DNA from: Clostridiales bacterium
Lineage (GTDB): Bacteria > Bacillota > Clostridia > Christensenellales > Borkfalkiaceae
Direction: 5' to 3'
Assembly: GCA_022508245.1 (NCBI GenBank)
Contig: JAFLVO010000010.1
Location: forward strand, 1-36,761
DNA length: 36,761 nucleotides
The position numbers and the translations under genes were made by a program. Of this stretch, positions 24,070 to 32,800 are shown piece after piece (positions within the stretch are counted from its first letter, which is position 1; each line of letters opens with the position of its first letter). The notes beneath the pieces were generated by a model. The model made no database searches and had not been told where the DNA came from. It was given only the letters and a program-made list of their open reading frames with translations.

Positions 24070-26088
24070 TTAAAGATTTTTGGTCAAACGCTCAATGAGC
24101 TCGTCAGAAACAAGATAGGGTATAGTGACGTGCGCTCTGCCCTCTTCTTTCTGATTATATAGGACTGTGGTTTCGATTGAGTGCTCGTTTCTTGCCCAGT
24201 TACGACGGGCAACACCGCCCATGACGTCCCACATCATTGCGCTTTTGATTATTTCGTCCACTCTCTCGCTTCCGTCAAGGACAAGTCCGAAGCCACCGTT
24301 AATGGACTTGCCTATTCCCACGCCGCCTCCGTTGTGAAGAGCGCAAAGGCTCATACCGCGGGCTGCGTTGCCGGCAAAGCACTGTACAGCCATATCAGCC
24401 ATAACGTTACTGCCGTCCTTAATATTCGAGGTCTCTCTGAACGGAGAGTCTGTACCCGAAACGTCATGATGGTCGCGTCCGAGCATGACAGGCCCAATTT
24501 CGCCTTTTCTCACAAGTTCATTGAATTTAAGAGCAATGCGGGTTCTTCCCTCTGCGTCCTGATAGAGAATTCTTGCCTGCGTTCCAACGACAAGCTGATT
24601 TTTCTCCGCGTCCTTTATCCAGATGTAGTTATCTCTGTCCTGGAAGCGTCTGTCGGGGTCAATGCAATCCATTGCCGCTTTATCCGTTTTGCGCAAGTCC
24701 TCCTCTTTTCCCGAAAGGCATACCCAACGGAAGGGACCGTATCCGTAATCAAACAGCATGGGGCCCATAATATCCTCAACGTAGGAGGGGAATATAAATC
24801 CGTCCTTTTCGTCCACACCGTTTTTGGAAATCTCCTTAACGCCGCTGTCGTATATGGCTTTCATAAATGAATTGCCGTAGTCGAAGAAGTACGTTCCCTT
24901 TTTGGTAAGGCGGCGGATAACTTCAAAGTGCTTTCTTAAAGATGTGTTGACTTTTTCGATGAAGCCCTTTCTGTCGTCGTGCAACATCTGCGTACGCTCT
25001 TCGAAGGTAAGCCCCTGCGGGCAGTATCCTCCGTTATATGCGTTGTGGCAGGAAGTCTGATCGGACAGCAAGTCTATTTTGAAATTTATTTTGTCGGCGT
25101 ATTCAAGCAAATCAACTATATTTCCGTGATAAGCTATTGAAATCGTCGTTTTATTCTGAATATGTTGTTTTGCAATATCAAATACTTCGGCAAGGTTGTC
25201 GCTTATTACGTTTACCCAGCCCTGATTGTACCTTGTCTGTATTCTCGAAAGGTCAACTTCCGCAAAAATTCCGACTGCATTTGCAATGTTTGCGGCTTTG
25301 GGCTGTGCGCCGCTCATTCCGCCGAGGCCCGAAGAAACGAAAGTACGTCCCTGCAAATCGCCTTTTTCCGAAATTCCCAAGAATTTTCTGCCTGCGCCTA
25401 AAATGGTGTTGAAGGTTCCGTGAACTATTCCCTGCGGTCCTATATACATCCAGCCGCCGGCAGTCATCTGTCCGTAGTTTGCTACGCCCATTTGCTCGGC
25501 TATTTCCCAGTCGTCCATATTGTCGAACATACCGACCATCAGCGCGTTAGTAATTATTACCCTCGGCGCAGTAGGCTTTGAGGGGAAAAGTCCCAACGGG
25601 TGACCGGATTCTATAACCAAAGTCTGATTCTCGGTCAACTCTTCGAGATATTTCTTTATAAGGCGGTACTGCAACCAGTTCTGGCAGGGCTGACCCGTTT
25701 CGCCGTAAGTTACAAGCTCGTAAGGATAAAGCGCAATCTCAAAATCAAGGTTATTGTCTATCATAACCTGAAAAGCCTTTCCCTCTATACACTTTCCCTT
25801 GTACTCGTCTATGGGTTTTCCGTATATTCTGCCCTGCGGTCTATAGCGGTAAGCGTAAATTCTGCCCCTTGTTTTAAGCTCCTCCAAAAACTCGGGAGCG
25901 AGAGTTTCGTGAAGCTCTTCGGGAACATAACGCAGAGCGTTTCTTAATGCCAATTCGGTCTGCGCTTTGGTTAAACGGTACCCCCTGTCGGGAGCACGCC
26001 GTTTATTTTCCTCAAAAGTAGGATATTCGGGCAATATATTGTCAAGTTTTATCGTCATTGCCCCGCTTATATCTTTATTATTTATCAT
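24070..26088 (-). CDS. hutU: Urocanate hydratase (long form)
   Basis: 672 residues. Urocanase adds water to urocanate to give 4-imidazolone-5-propanoate, using tightly bound NAD+. YGQMTAGGWMYIGPQGIVHG (205-224) and the NAD-binding GLGGMSGAQ (254-262) are diagnostic. Many bacterial urocanases are about 550-560 residues; this one belongs to a longer type, with extra sequence at the N-terminus (about 1-130) and in the middle (about 375-530). The start at 26088 has GGAGA about 7 bases upstream; an internal Met at residue 11 has no such site. The gap to hutH is 12 bases and to ftcD 38 bases. Cytoplasmic. Confidence 0.95.
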   Translation of the reverse strand: MINNKDISGAMTIKLDNILPEYPTFEENKRRAPDRGYRLTKAQTELALRNALRYVPEELHETLAPEFLEELKTRGRIYAYRYRPQGRIYGKPIDEYKGKCIEGKAFQVMIDNNLDFEIALYPYELVTYGETGQPCQNWLQYRLIKKYLEELTENQTLVIESGHPLGLFPSKPTAPRVIITNALMVGMFDNMDDWEIAEQMGVANYGQMTAGGWMYIGPQGIVHGTFNTILGAGRKFLGISEKGDLQGRTFVSSGLGGMSGAQPKAANIANAVGIFAEVDLSRIQTRYNQGWVNVISDNLAEVFDIAKQHIQNKTTISIAYHGNIVDLLEYADKINFKIDLLSDQTSCHNAYNGGYCPQGLTFEERTQMLHDDRKGFIEKVNTSLRKHFEVIRRLTKKGTYFFDYGNSFMKAIYDSGVKEISKNGVDEKDGFIFPSYVEDIMGPMLFDYGYGPFRWVCLSGKEEDLRKTDKAAMDCIDPDRRFQDRDNYIWIKDAEKNQLVVGTQARILYQDAEGRTRIALKFNELVRKGEIGPVMLGRDHHDVSGTDSPFRETSNIKDGSNVMADMAVQCFAGNAARGMSLCALHNGGGVGIGKSINGGFGLVLDGSERVDEIIKSAMMWDVMGGVARRNWARNEHSIETTVLYNQKEEGRAHVTIPYLVSDELIERLTKNL

Positions 26089-26100
26089 TGTTATTTCTCC

Positions 26101-27627
26101 TTACAGCAACTTACCGCAAACGCTTTCAGCAACCTTTACTATTTCGTTTGCCTTTATCATACTGTCAAATTTTACCAGTTCGTAGTGCATAACGATATCT
26201 TCTTCCACAGGCGCAACGCTTTTTGCAATATGCTCGTAAACTGCCCGCGTTACGGAAGATAACTTTTCTTTTCCCCTTAAATACAGCGACTGGTACGCCG
26301 TAAAAAGCTCTATTCCGAGAACTTTCTGACTGTTGTCCAAAATCATCTTTGCAGTTCTTGCCGCAGTGGTTCCCATACTTACGTGGTCTTCCTGGTTTGC
26401 GGAAGAAGGTATTGAATCGACGCTTGCAGGATGAGCGTAAATTTTATTTTCGGACACCATCGACGCCGCGGAATACTGCGCTATCATAAAGCCCGAGTTT
26501 ACACCGCTGTGTTTAGTCAAAAATGCGGGAAGTCCGTTTGAAAGCTGCGGATTGACCATGCGCTCTATGCGGCGTTCGGATACGTTTGCGTATTCGGACA
26601 CGGCGATTTTCAAAAAGTCGAATGCAAGCGCCATAGGCTGTCCATGGAAATTGCCTCCCGAAATAACCTCGTCGTCATCAGGGAATATTATGGGGTTATC
26701 GGTAACTGCGTTAATTTCTCTTGTAACCGCCTCCCATACGTAATCTATAGCGTCTCTGCTTGCCCCGTGAATCTGAGGCATACAGCGGATAGTATATGCG
26801 TCCTGTACTTTATTGGGATTGGTATCGAATGCAAGATTGCTGTCTTTGAGAATGTTCAAAAGATTTTCGGCAACGTCCTTTTGTCCCTTATGTCCGCGCA
26901 CGTCATGAACTTTGTGGTCGAACGCCTTTTTGATTCCGAGCTGTGCCTCGCAGGTCATTGCGCCTATAATATCGGCGGTCTTTGCAAGATTTCTTGCGTC
27001 GTATACCGCAAGACAGCCTATCGCAGTCATAATCTGCGTTCCGTTTATAAGGGCAAGTCCCTCTTTTGCGGCAAGCTCTATCGTAGGAATACCCGCCTTT
27101 TGCATAGCCTGTTTTCCGGTAAGAATTTCGCCCTTGTATTCGGCGTGCCCCTCACCCAGCATAACAAGAACTATATGAGAAAGCGGCGCCAAATCTCCGC
27201 TTGCGCCAAGGCTTCCCTTTTCGGGAATGCGCGGATGAACGCCTGCGTTAATCATATTTATCATAGTTTGAAGCGTTTCCAGTCTTATTCCGCTGTTTCC
27301 GCGGCTTAAGGCGTTACAGCGCAACAGCATTGCCGCCCTTACCGTTTCGGAAGGAAGCGGATTGCCCATTCCGCAGGAATGGCTTATAATAAGATTTTTC
27401 TGTAAAGGCTTTGTGTCCTCTTCCGAAATAAAAATATCCGAAAACTTACCAAAACCGGTGGTAAGACCGTAGATTACGGCTTTTTCGGATAATTTTTTGT
27501 CAACGTATTGCCTTGCTTTTTTTACGGCGGTCTTTGCCTCTTCCGAAAGAACTACTTTCGCGCCTTCCCTTGCGACCGCAACAACCTGCTCGATAGTTAA
27601 ATCTCTACCGTTTAATACTACTTCCAT
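26101..27627 (-). CDS. hutH: Histidine ammonia-lyase
   Basis: 508 residues from the ATG at 27627, chosen because GGAGGA precedes it by 6 bases; a longer in-frame extension to 27717 runs over the leader and the promoter -10 box and has no ribosome site. The enzyme removes ammonia from L-histidine to give urocanate. The MIO cofactor forms from Ala-Ser-Gly at 142-144 in GSLGASGDLAPLSH, so the key serine is residue 143, as in Pseudomonas HutH; Tyr53 in VIYGLTTGFG is the conserved catalytic tyrosine. First gene of the operon, with its own promoter and a dyad in the leader. Cytoplasmic tetramer by family. Confidence 0.96.
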   Translation of the reverse strand: MEVVLNGRDLTIEQVVAVAREGAKVVLSEEAKTAVKKARQYVDKKLSEKAVIYGLTTGFGKFSDIFISEEDTKPLQKNLIISHSCGMGNPLPSETVRAAMLLRCNALSRGNSGIRLETLQTMINMINAGVHPRIPEKGSLGASGDLAPLSHIVLVMLGEGHAEYKGEILTGKQAMQKAGIPTIELAAKEGLALINGTQIMTAIGCLAVYDARNLAKTADIIGAMTCEAQLGIKKAFDHKVHDVRGHKGQKDVAENLLNILKDSNLAFDTNPNKVQDAYTIRCMPQIHGASRDAIDYVWEAVTREINAVTDNPIIFPDDDEVISGGNFHGQPMALAFDFLKIAVSEYANVSERRIERMVNPQLSNGLPAFLTKHSGVNSGFMIAQYSAASMVSENKIYAHPASVDSIPSSANQEDHVSMGTTAARTAKMILDNSQKVLGIELFTAYQSLYLRGKEKLSSVTRAVYEHIAKSVAPVEEDIVMHYELVKFDSMIKANEIVKVAESVCGKLL

Positions 27628-27662
27628 GTCTTTCCTCCATAAGGCGTTTAAGTATACAATCA

Positions 27663-27678
27663 TTACGATATTTCGTAA
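27663..27678. promoter_or_regulatory. Perfect dyad in the hutH leader, candidate operator
   Basis: TTACGA-TATT-TCGTAA on the plus strand: six-base arms, no mismatch. It lies about 20-36 bases downstream of the predicted transcription start, where a bound repressor would block elongation or clearance. No regulator gene lies in the window. Confidence 0.5.
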
Positions 27679-27705
27679 ATAATATACCCTGAAACATACT
27701 CTAAC

Positions 27706-27734
27706 ATTGTAACACAAGTTGTTTTGCTTTTCAA
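27706..27734 (-). promoter_or_regulatory. Sigma-A promoter of the hut operon
   Basis: Minus strand: TTGAAA, 17 bases, TACAAT. One mismatch in each six-base box after TTG, with ideal spacing. Transcription would start near 27699 and give a leader of about 70 bases. Confidence 0.75.
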
Positions 27735-27818
27735 CAGTTTTTGAGCATAATTATAATATAAATACTAACCGTATTTTTTTCAAAGCCTAATTGAGCTTTG
27801 CAACTTACCATACTATTT

Positions 27819-27849
27819 AAAAAGCGGAGAGACTTTTTCTCCGCTTTTT
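27819..27849. terminator. Bidirectional terminator-like hairpin
   Basis: AAAAAGCGGAGA pairs perfectly with TCTCCGCTTTTT (12 base pairs) around a 7-base loop, with A- and T-rich flanks on both strands. No known gene ends here on the plus strand; on the minus strand it would follow the small ORF at 27963-28100. Confidence 0.7.
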
Positions 27850-27867
27850 ATTGCGTTGAAAAAATTT

Positions 27868-27909
27868 GGCGGCGAGGTCTGAAAAAAGGCCGTAAATACC
27901 CTCGCCGCC
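27868..27909. other. G+C-rich stem-loop
   Basis: GGCGGCGAGG (27868-27877) is perfectly complementary to CCTCGCCGCC (27900-27909). The 22-base loop can itself form a short stem (GGCC/GGTC type). It stands out sharply from AT-rich flanks and is 20 bases from the terminator-like hairpin; it could be part of a small structured RNA. Confidence 0.45.
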
Positions 27910-27962
27910 GCGGAATGTCTCCGCCTACAAATATGTAGCAGATTTATAAATACGTTATTCTT

Positions 27963-28100
27963 CTACAATTTCAATTCTACTACTATATTTCTGAATTGTC
28001 TTGTAGCTGTATCTTGGATAATAATAGATGTTCCTTCGGAAATTATGCCAGTCCTCTGATAAACGCCATCTGAAATTTTATGGTATGCTGCAGAAGCCAT
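27963..28100 (-). CDS. Possible small protein or gene remnant (45 codons)
   Basis: ATG at 28100 to TAG at 27963 encodes 45 residues including GIISEGTSIIIQDTATRQF. The composition is protein-like rather than AT-noise, and hairpins that could terminate it lie 50-145 bases downstream. Against it, no ribosome binding site precedes the ATG and the frame stays open for about 25 codons upstream without a better start. Either a small beta-rich protein or the end of a decayed gene; I recognise no family. Confidence 0.25.
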   Translation of the reverse strand: MASAAYHKISDGVYQRTGIISEGTSIIIQDTATRQFRNIVVELKL

Positions 28101-28210
28101 AATCGTTCTGTTTAAATAGACTAAATAATCGAATATAATGTTACAAAAATATTTATATATATTTTTAATATTGCTATTGCAGGATTAAAATTGCAAATTT
28201 TATATGTGAC

Positions 28211-28242
28211 AAGGGCTTATTCCTTTTGCGGAACAAGCCCCT
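28211..28242. terminator. Terminator-like hairpin in the hutH-hutD spacer
   Basis: AAGGGCTTATTCC pairs with GGAACAAGCCCCTT with one mismatch and one bulge. The core GGCTTxTTCC is shared with hairpins at 5724 and 21209. No established gene ends beside it; the possible remnant at 28358-28487 would read into it on the minus strand. Confidence 0.5.
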
Positions 28243-28357
28243 TTACTATTTTTATTTAATTATTTCCTACGGAACATAATGTTTGCTGTACGAATGTATC
28301 ACTCACAAGGAGCGATAATTTCAGTTGTTTTTATAGATTCACTATGCCACTATTAGT

Positions 28358-28487
28358 TTAATTTTTTGGGTCAGCCCAAATATTTCCATCTATGGAAAAG
28401 TTGCTATGTGTATACAGATCTGTGAGTATTATAGTTGAACCCGATAAGTTGTCTATGTTTTATTTCCCGATAGATATTTAACTTCAT
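28358..28487 (-). pseudogene. Possible frameshifted small-gene remnant
   Basis: An ATG at 28487 opens MKLNIYREIKHRQ; a second frame (28459-28358) reads DNLSGSTIILTD and ends WADPKN before a stop. Joining them needs one frameshift near 28450. The core SGSTIILTD resembles EGTSIIIQD in the ORF at 27963-28100, so the two could be relics of related small genes. The evidence is thin. Confidence 0.2.
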
Positions 28488-28591
28488 ATTGATATTTGTA
28501 TTTTAGCACTTTTTTCAAAAAAAGTAATAGTTAAACTTGTGTAAAATAATATTTTAATCTTATTTACCGTATTTTTAGTATAAAAAAGGAC

Positions 28592-28620
28592 TTGTTCCGT
28601 GTTATTTGTGTTATTATATC
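28592..28620 (+). promoter_or_regulatory. Candidate hutD promoter
   Basis: TTGTTC, 17 bases, TATATC on the plus strand, about 60 bases upstream of the GTG start. Moderate match with correct spacing; I see no copy of the hutH leader dyad here, so co-regulation with the hut operon is not shown. Confidence 0.5.
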
Positions 28621-28679
28621 ATAGCAAGGCTATGAAAACAGATGTACTATAGATATATAAATCTTAAGGAGGTATTCTC

Positions 28680-29225
28680 GTGCAGATAAATATATATTCC
28701 GCCAAGGGTCACTCCACCTCGGCATGGGCGGGGGGCGTTACAACCCAACTTTGGATTTGGCCTGAAGACGGCGATTACGCGTCGCGCGATTTCCGGGCAC
28801 GGATCAGCTCTGCGGCGGTTAATCTTGAAGAGAGCGACTTTACCGCCCTGCCCGGCGTAGTCCGGTACATTACACCGCTTAGCGGCGGGTTTACTTTAAG
28901 CCATCCCGACGGTCGGAAGGTCATTATGGCGCCGTTGGACGAGCCCTACTGCTTTGACGGGGGCGCGGCTACCCACTGCTCGGGCAAAGCCACCGATTTC
29001 AACCTGATGCTCAAGGGAGTCGGGGGCAAAATGACAGTAATGAGCGGACAGCTGATAGCGGACGGCGGAATCTGCTGCGTCTATCCCGTGGACGGCGGGG
29101 ACGTGAAGGTGGACGGCAAAGCCCTTGGCGTGGAGCCGGGCGGTCTTGCCGTGATACACTTGGAAAAGGGCGAGCAAATCGCTATAGAGGCGACCAAAGC
29201 TATAGTGTGCAGAATATTTATATGA
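28680..29225 (+). CDS. hutD: HutD/Ves family protein
   Basis: 181 residues from a GTG start with a perfect AAGGAGGT 7 bases upstream. HutD-family landmarks are present in order: WAGGVTTQLWIWP (16-28), DFRARISSAAV (37-47), FTALPGVVRYITPLSGG (54-70). The fold is a cupin-like beta sandwich. HutD is a conserved companion of histidine-use genes in Proteobacteria, where it has been proposed to limit pathway flux; its biochemical role is unsettled. Here it lies about 1 kb from hutH in the opposite direction and is visibly richer in G+C than the AT-rich spacer before it and the hut genes, which may point to separate acquisition. It ends in a strong terminator. Cytoplasmic, no signal peptide. Confidence 0.88.
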   Translation: MQINIYSAKGHSTSAWAGGVTTQLWIWPEDGDYASRDFRARISSAAVNLEESDFTALPGVVRYITPLSGGFTLSHPDGRKVIMAPLDEPYCFDGGAATHCSGKATDFNLMLKGVGGKMTVMSGQLIADGGICCVYPVDGGDVKVDGKALGVEPGGLAVIHLEKGEQIAIEATKAIVCRIFI

Positions 29226-29253
29226 AAAAAACTCCGCCGAAGCGGAGTTTTTT
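29225..29253. terminator. Bidirectional terminator shared by hutD and the converging operon
   Basis: AAAAAACTCCGC-CGAA-GCGGAGTTTTTT: a perfect stem with A- and T-runs on the two sides. It begins at the last base of the hutD stop codon on the plus strand and touches the stop of the decayed domain gene on the minus strand. Confidence 0.9.
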
Positions 29254-29800
29254 ACTGTCGCAAATTACTTGCGGGGGTTCTTGATGTTTGCCCGTGCCGA
29301 CATATTACTGCGATGGGCGATTTATCAAAGTTAGGATAACTTTCGTCCGATTTTGAGGTTTGACCGGAGTTATCCATTCGTTTGACAAAGCCTTTTTCAA
29401 CCAATTCCTCCGTTGTTTCATAAGGGACACTGTAATCGACGTACACATACTCGGGTAATGGCTCTATGCCGTTTTGTTGCATTGCTTCGGCAATCAGCGG
29501 CTTGGCAATTTTCATTCGCTTGTTGTTCTTTAAGCGTATCAAAAGCGGAGTCGCTGCGTACTTAGCCGACTTCTGCGCGGCATCTTCGATCGGATACTTA
29601 TCGGCATAGTCGGCAACATTAAGCGCCAGATACAAACACAACGTCTTACCGCGGAATATGAGCTTCGCAATTGTTTTTCCGCCGTATCTGAACTTTTCGT
29701 GCTTCCGGCTTGTGCTGTTATAAATTTTGTCGTAGGTCAGCAGTCCTGAATCAAATGCGCCGTAAAGCTCTTTTTATAACGAGGCGCACTCGGTATACTG
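29252..29800 (-). pseudogene. Decayed copy of the KTLxLYLA-type domain protein
   Basis: Read on the minus strand just after the stop of the second giant gene, one frame gives RYKKSFTAHLIQ and hits a stop near 29742. A second frame, shifted by one base, then gives RKHEKFRYGGKTIAKLIF, GKTLCLYLALN and, to the stop at 29252, ATPLLIRLKNNKR and TTEELVEKGFVKR. These match domain B of the 513-residue protein (RSFTARIIQ, RKTIAIFAVRGKTLMLYLATD, KTPLLFRIKGDRR, STDALVKRGLIK) in order, but about 20-25 residues between the first helix and the RKHEKF strand are missing. There is no membrane helix, acidic region or first domain, and no start with a ribosome site. So this is a truncated, frameshifted relic. 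A TTG-initiated product of 129 residues from 29641 cannot be excluded. Confidence 0.7.
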
Positions 29801-29836
29801 ACGGCTGCGACGCCGAATCTGCGGATTCGATATGCG

Positions 29837-32800
29837 TTACCGGTGTTTAGTAGCTTCCTCTATCGTGGGCGGCGCGTTTTCGGCAGGCGTTTGCGTTGTC
29901 GCTTGCTGCTTTCCTGCCGTTTGCAAAACAGCTTCCGATTGTGAAGACGCATCTTCCGCCGCCGCTTCTTTGCTGCTCTCTTTTTTGCGATTCCTTAAAA
30001 TCAACAACACCACAAATAAGAAAAGAATCAGCATAACTATGAGCAATAATATCCACCACCAAAAGCTCGAGGCGCCCTTGGCTTCTACGGTAATCGTAAG
30101 CGCGATAGCAACCGTTTCGTAGTTTTCGGTATCACTCGGCGTGAAGGTTGCCATGAAAGTCCGCTGACCCGCATTACCGACTTTCGTGTTGAGCGCATCG
30201 TTCCACGTCCAGCCTGCGGGGAGCGCAACGTCTGCAAGCGTATCTCCGACCGTCGCCTTTAAGCCGTCTGGAAGCGTAAATTGCGGTATCGCTTTTTTGA
30301 CTGTTATCGTAAGCGCGACTGTAACCGTTTCGTAGTTCTCGGTATCATTCGGCGTGAAAGTAGCCGTGAAAGTCCGCTGACCCGCTTTGCCGACTTTCGT
30401 AGTAAGCGCGTCGTTCCACGTCCAGCCTGTGGGAAGAAGAACGCTTGCAAGCGTATCGCCGTAGGTTGCCGTAAGATTTGTGGGAAGCGTATACACAGGC
30501 GTTGCCTTTACGACCGTGATCGTTAAAAGGACGGTAACCGTATTATAATTCGCCGCCTCGCTGTGCGTAAAGGTTGCGCTGAAGCTGTGCACCCCCGGCA
30601 CGCCGACTTTTGTAGCAAGCGCATCGTCCCACGCCCAGCCCGCGGGAAGCACAACGTCGGCAAGCGAATCACCGTAGGCGGCGGTCAGCCCTTCGGGGAT
30701 TGTATATTCGGGCGTTGCCTTTTCAACCGTAAAGCTGATGACACTCGAGATGTCGTAGTAGTCGTTGCCGCCCGATTTGACTGCGGTAATTTCCACCCAT
30801 CCCGCGCCTTTGATTGTGACCTCGCCGTTGGAATCGATCGTGACGAAATCGCTTCCCTCGCTCACCTGCCAAATTGCAGCCCCTGCAACCGAACCTCCGT
30901 CTGCCGTCAGCGTGAAACTTTTGCTCTTGTAATTGACGCCGAGGGGAAGTCCCGAAATAATCAAAGCGCTTTGGTTTGCCCTGTTTACGGTAAAGCTGAT
31001 TACCGTAGAAATCGCGTTATAGTTGTCGTCCCCCGCCTTCGTTGCAGTGATCGTTACCTCGCCTGCGCCGCCTGTGGTAACCGTGGCTGTCTTGCCGACC
31101 GTATCCAAGGAAACCTTGCCCGTAAAGTCCCAAGTGACTGCGCCATTGCCAGAACCGCCGTCGGCAGTCAGCGTAAATGCGCCGTCATTAAAAGTGATAC
31201 TTGCGGGAAGGCCGATGATATTGAAATCTGTCTGGTTTGCCTTATTGACCGTAAAGCTGATTGTCGCCAGCGTGGAATTAAAATTCTCGTCCTCTGCCTT
31301 GATTGCAGTGATGGTTACCTCGCCCGCGCCTTTGATTGTAACTTTGCCGCTTGCATCAATTTCCGCAAACGCATTACCGTCGATGACCGACCACGTAACT
31401 GCACCGTTGCCCGAACCGCCTTGGGTTTTCAGCGTAAAATCTTTGTCTCCATAGGTTACGCTGTTTGGAACGTCCACAATCGTAAACGCATCCTGATGGG
31501 CTCTGTTGACGGTAAAGCTGACGATGGTCGTAATGGCATTATAATTTTCATCCTCTGCTTTGGTGGCGGTAATCGTTACCTCGCCCGCACCGTTTACAGT
31601 GATCGTGGCAAACTTGCCGTCAGCGGAAATTGTAACGTTGCCCGTTGCCTTCCACGTAATAGCTCCTTCGCCCGAACCGCCGTCTGCTTCAATCGTAAAC
31701 GGAGCATCGGTATACGTAACGCCTGCAGGGAGCTTGATAATATTGAAATCTGCCTGATTGGCTTTATTTACCGTAAAGCTGATGACGGTAGAAATGGCCT
31801 TGTAGTGTTCGTCCTCCGCTTTGGTGGCGGTAATCGTCACCTCGCCCGCGCCGTTTACGGTAATCGTGGCAACGTTTTGGGTAGCGGAAATTGTGACCTT
31901 TCCCGTATAGTCCCAACTGATCGCGCCCTTACCCGAGCCACCGCTTACTGTGAGCAGGAAATCCTTGTCGCCATAGGTTACGCTGTTCAAAAGTCCTGAA
32001 ATTGTAAGCGCCGCTTGGTTTGCCTTATTGACCGTAAAGCTCACTTTATCGGAGATATCGTTGTAATTGTCCCCGCCCGATTTGGTTGCCGTGATTTCCA
32101 CGTAGCCTACGCCCGAAATCGTAACTTTTCCGTTTGCATCGATATCGGCGAACTCCTTGCCGAGAGTGACTTCCCAAGTGACTGCGCCACCGCCCGTGCC
32201 GCCATTCGTTTGAAGGGTAAAGACGTCCTCATACGCGATGCTTGCGGGAAGCTTGGTAATCGTAAACGCCGCTTGGTTTTCTTTATTTACGGTAAAGCTG
32301 ACCATGGCGATCGCCGCGTTGTAGTTGTCGTCGCTTGCTATGGTGGCGGTGATCTCCACGTAGCCCACGCCCGAAATCGTCACTTCGCCGTTTGGCGCAA
32401 CGTCGGCATACGCTCTGCCCTCCGTAACCGCCCAAGTAATTGTGCCTTTGCCTTTGCTGCCGTCCGTCTTTAGCGTAAAGACATCCTCATACTTAATATA
32501 TGACGGAAGCTCGATAATTCTGAAATCGGGCTGATTGGCTTTATTGACCGTAAAGCTGATTCTGTCGGAGATATCGTTGTAGTTCTCCCCGCCCGATTTG
32601 GTTACCGTGATCTCTACGTACCCTACGCCTTTGATCGTGACCTTGCCCGTAGTTTCTTCTATCTCTGCAAATTCGTCGCCTACTGTGACTTTCCACGTCA
32701 CTGCGCCCGCGCCCGTGCCGCCGCTCGTTGCAAGCGTAAAGCTATCCAAATAAGTTACACTTGCGGGAAGCCCCGTGATTGCAAACGCCGCTTGGTTTTC

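Larger units (their letters stand above)
27735..28591. other. Long spacer between hutH and hutD
   Basis: About 850 bases with no convincing conserved gene. It holds a small dyad CAAAGC/GCTTTG (27781-27800), a strong terminator-like hairpin (27819-27849), a G+C-rich stem with a 22-base loop (27868-27909), a short GCGGA/TCCGC stem (27910-27924), another terminator-like hairpin (28211-28242), and two short minus-strand reading frames that look protein-like (27963-28100 and 28358-28487). The rest is AT-rich. Confidence 0.5.

Noticed and set aside
27628-27717. N-terminal extension of hutH to 27717
   Set aside because: It covers the predicted transcript start and part of the -10 box, has no ribosome site, and would add 30 residues not found in the family; the ATG at 27627 has a good site.
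30563-31999. 478-codon open frame on the plus strand opposite the second giant gene
   Set aside because: Antisense shadow: repeated low-stop frames arise from the repeat array; no ribosome site, and the sequence is Arg/Cys-rich and periodic like the repeats beneath it.
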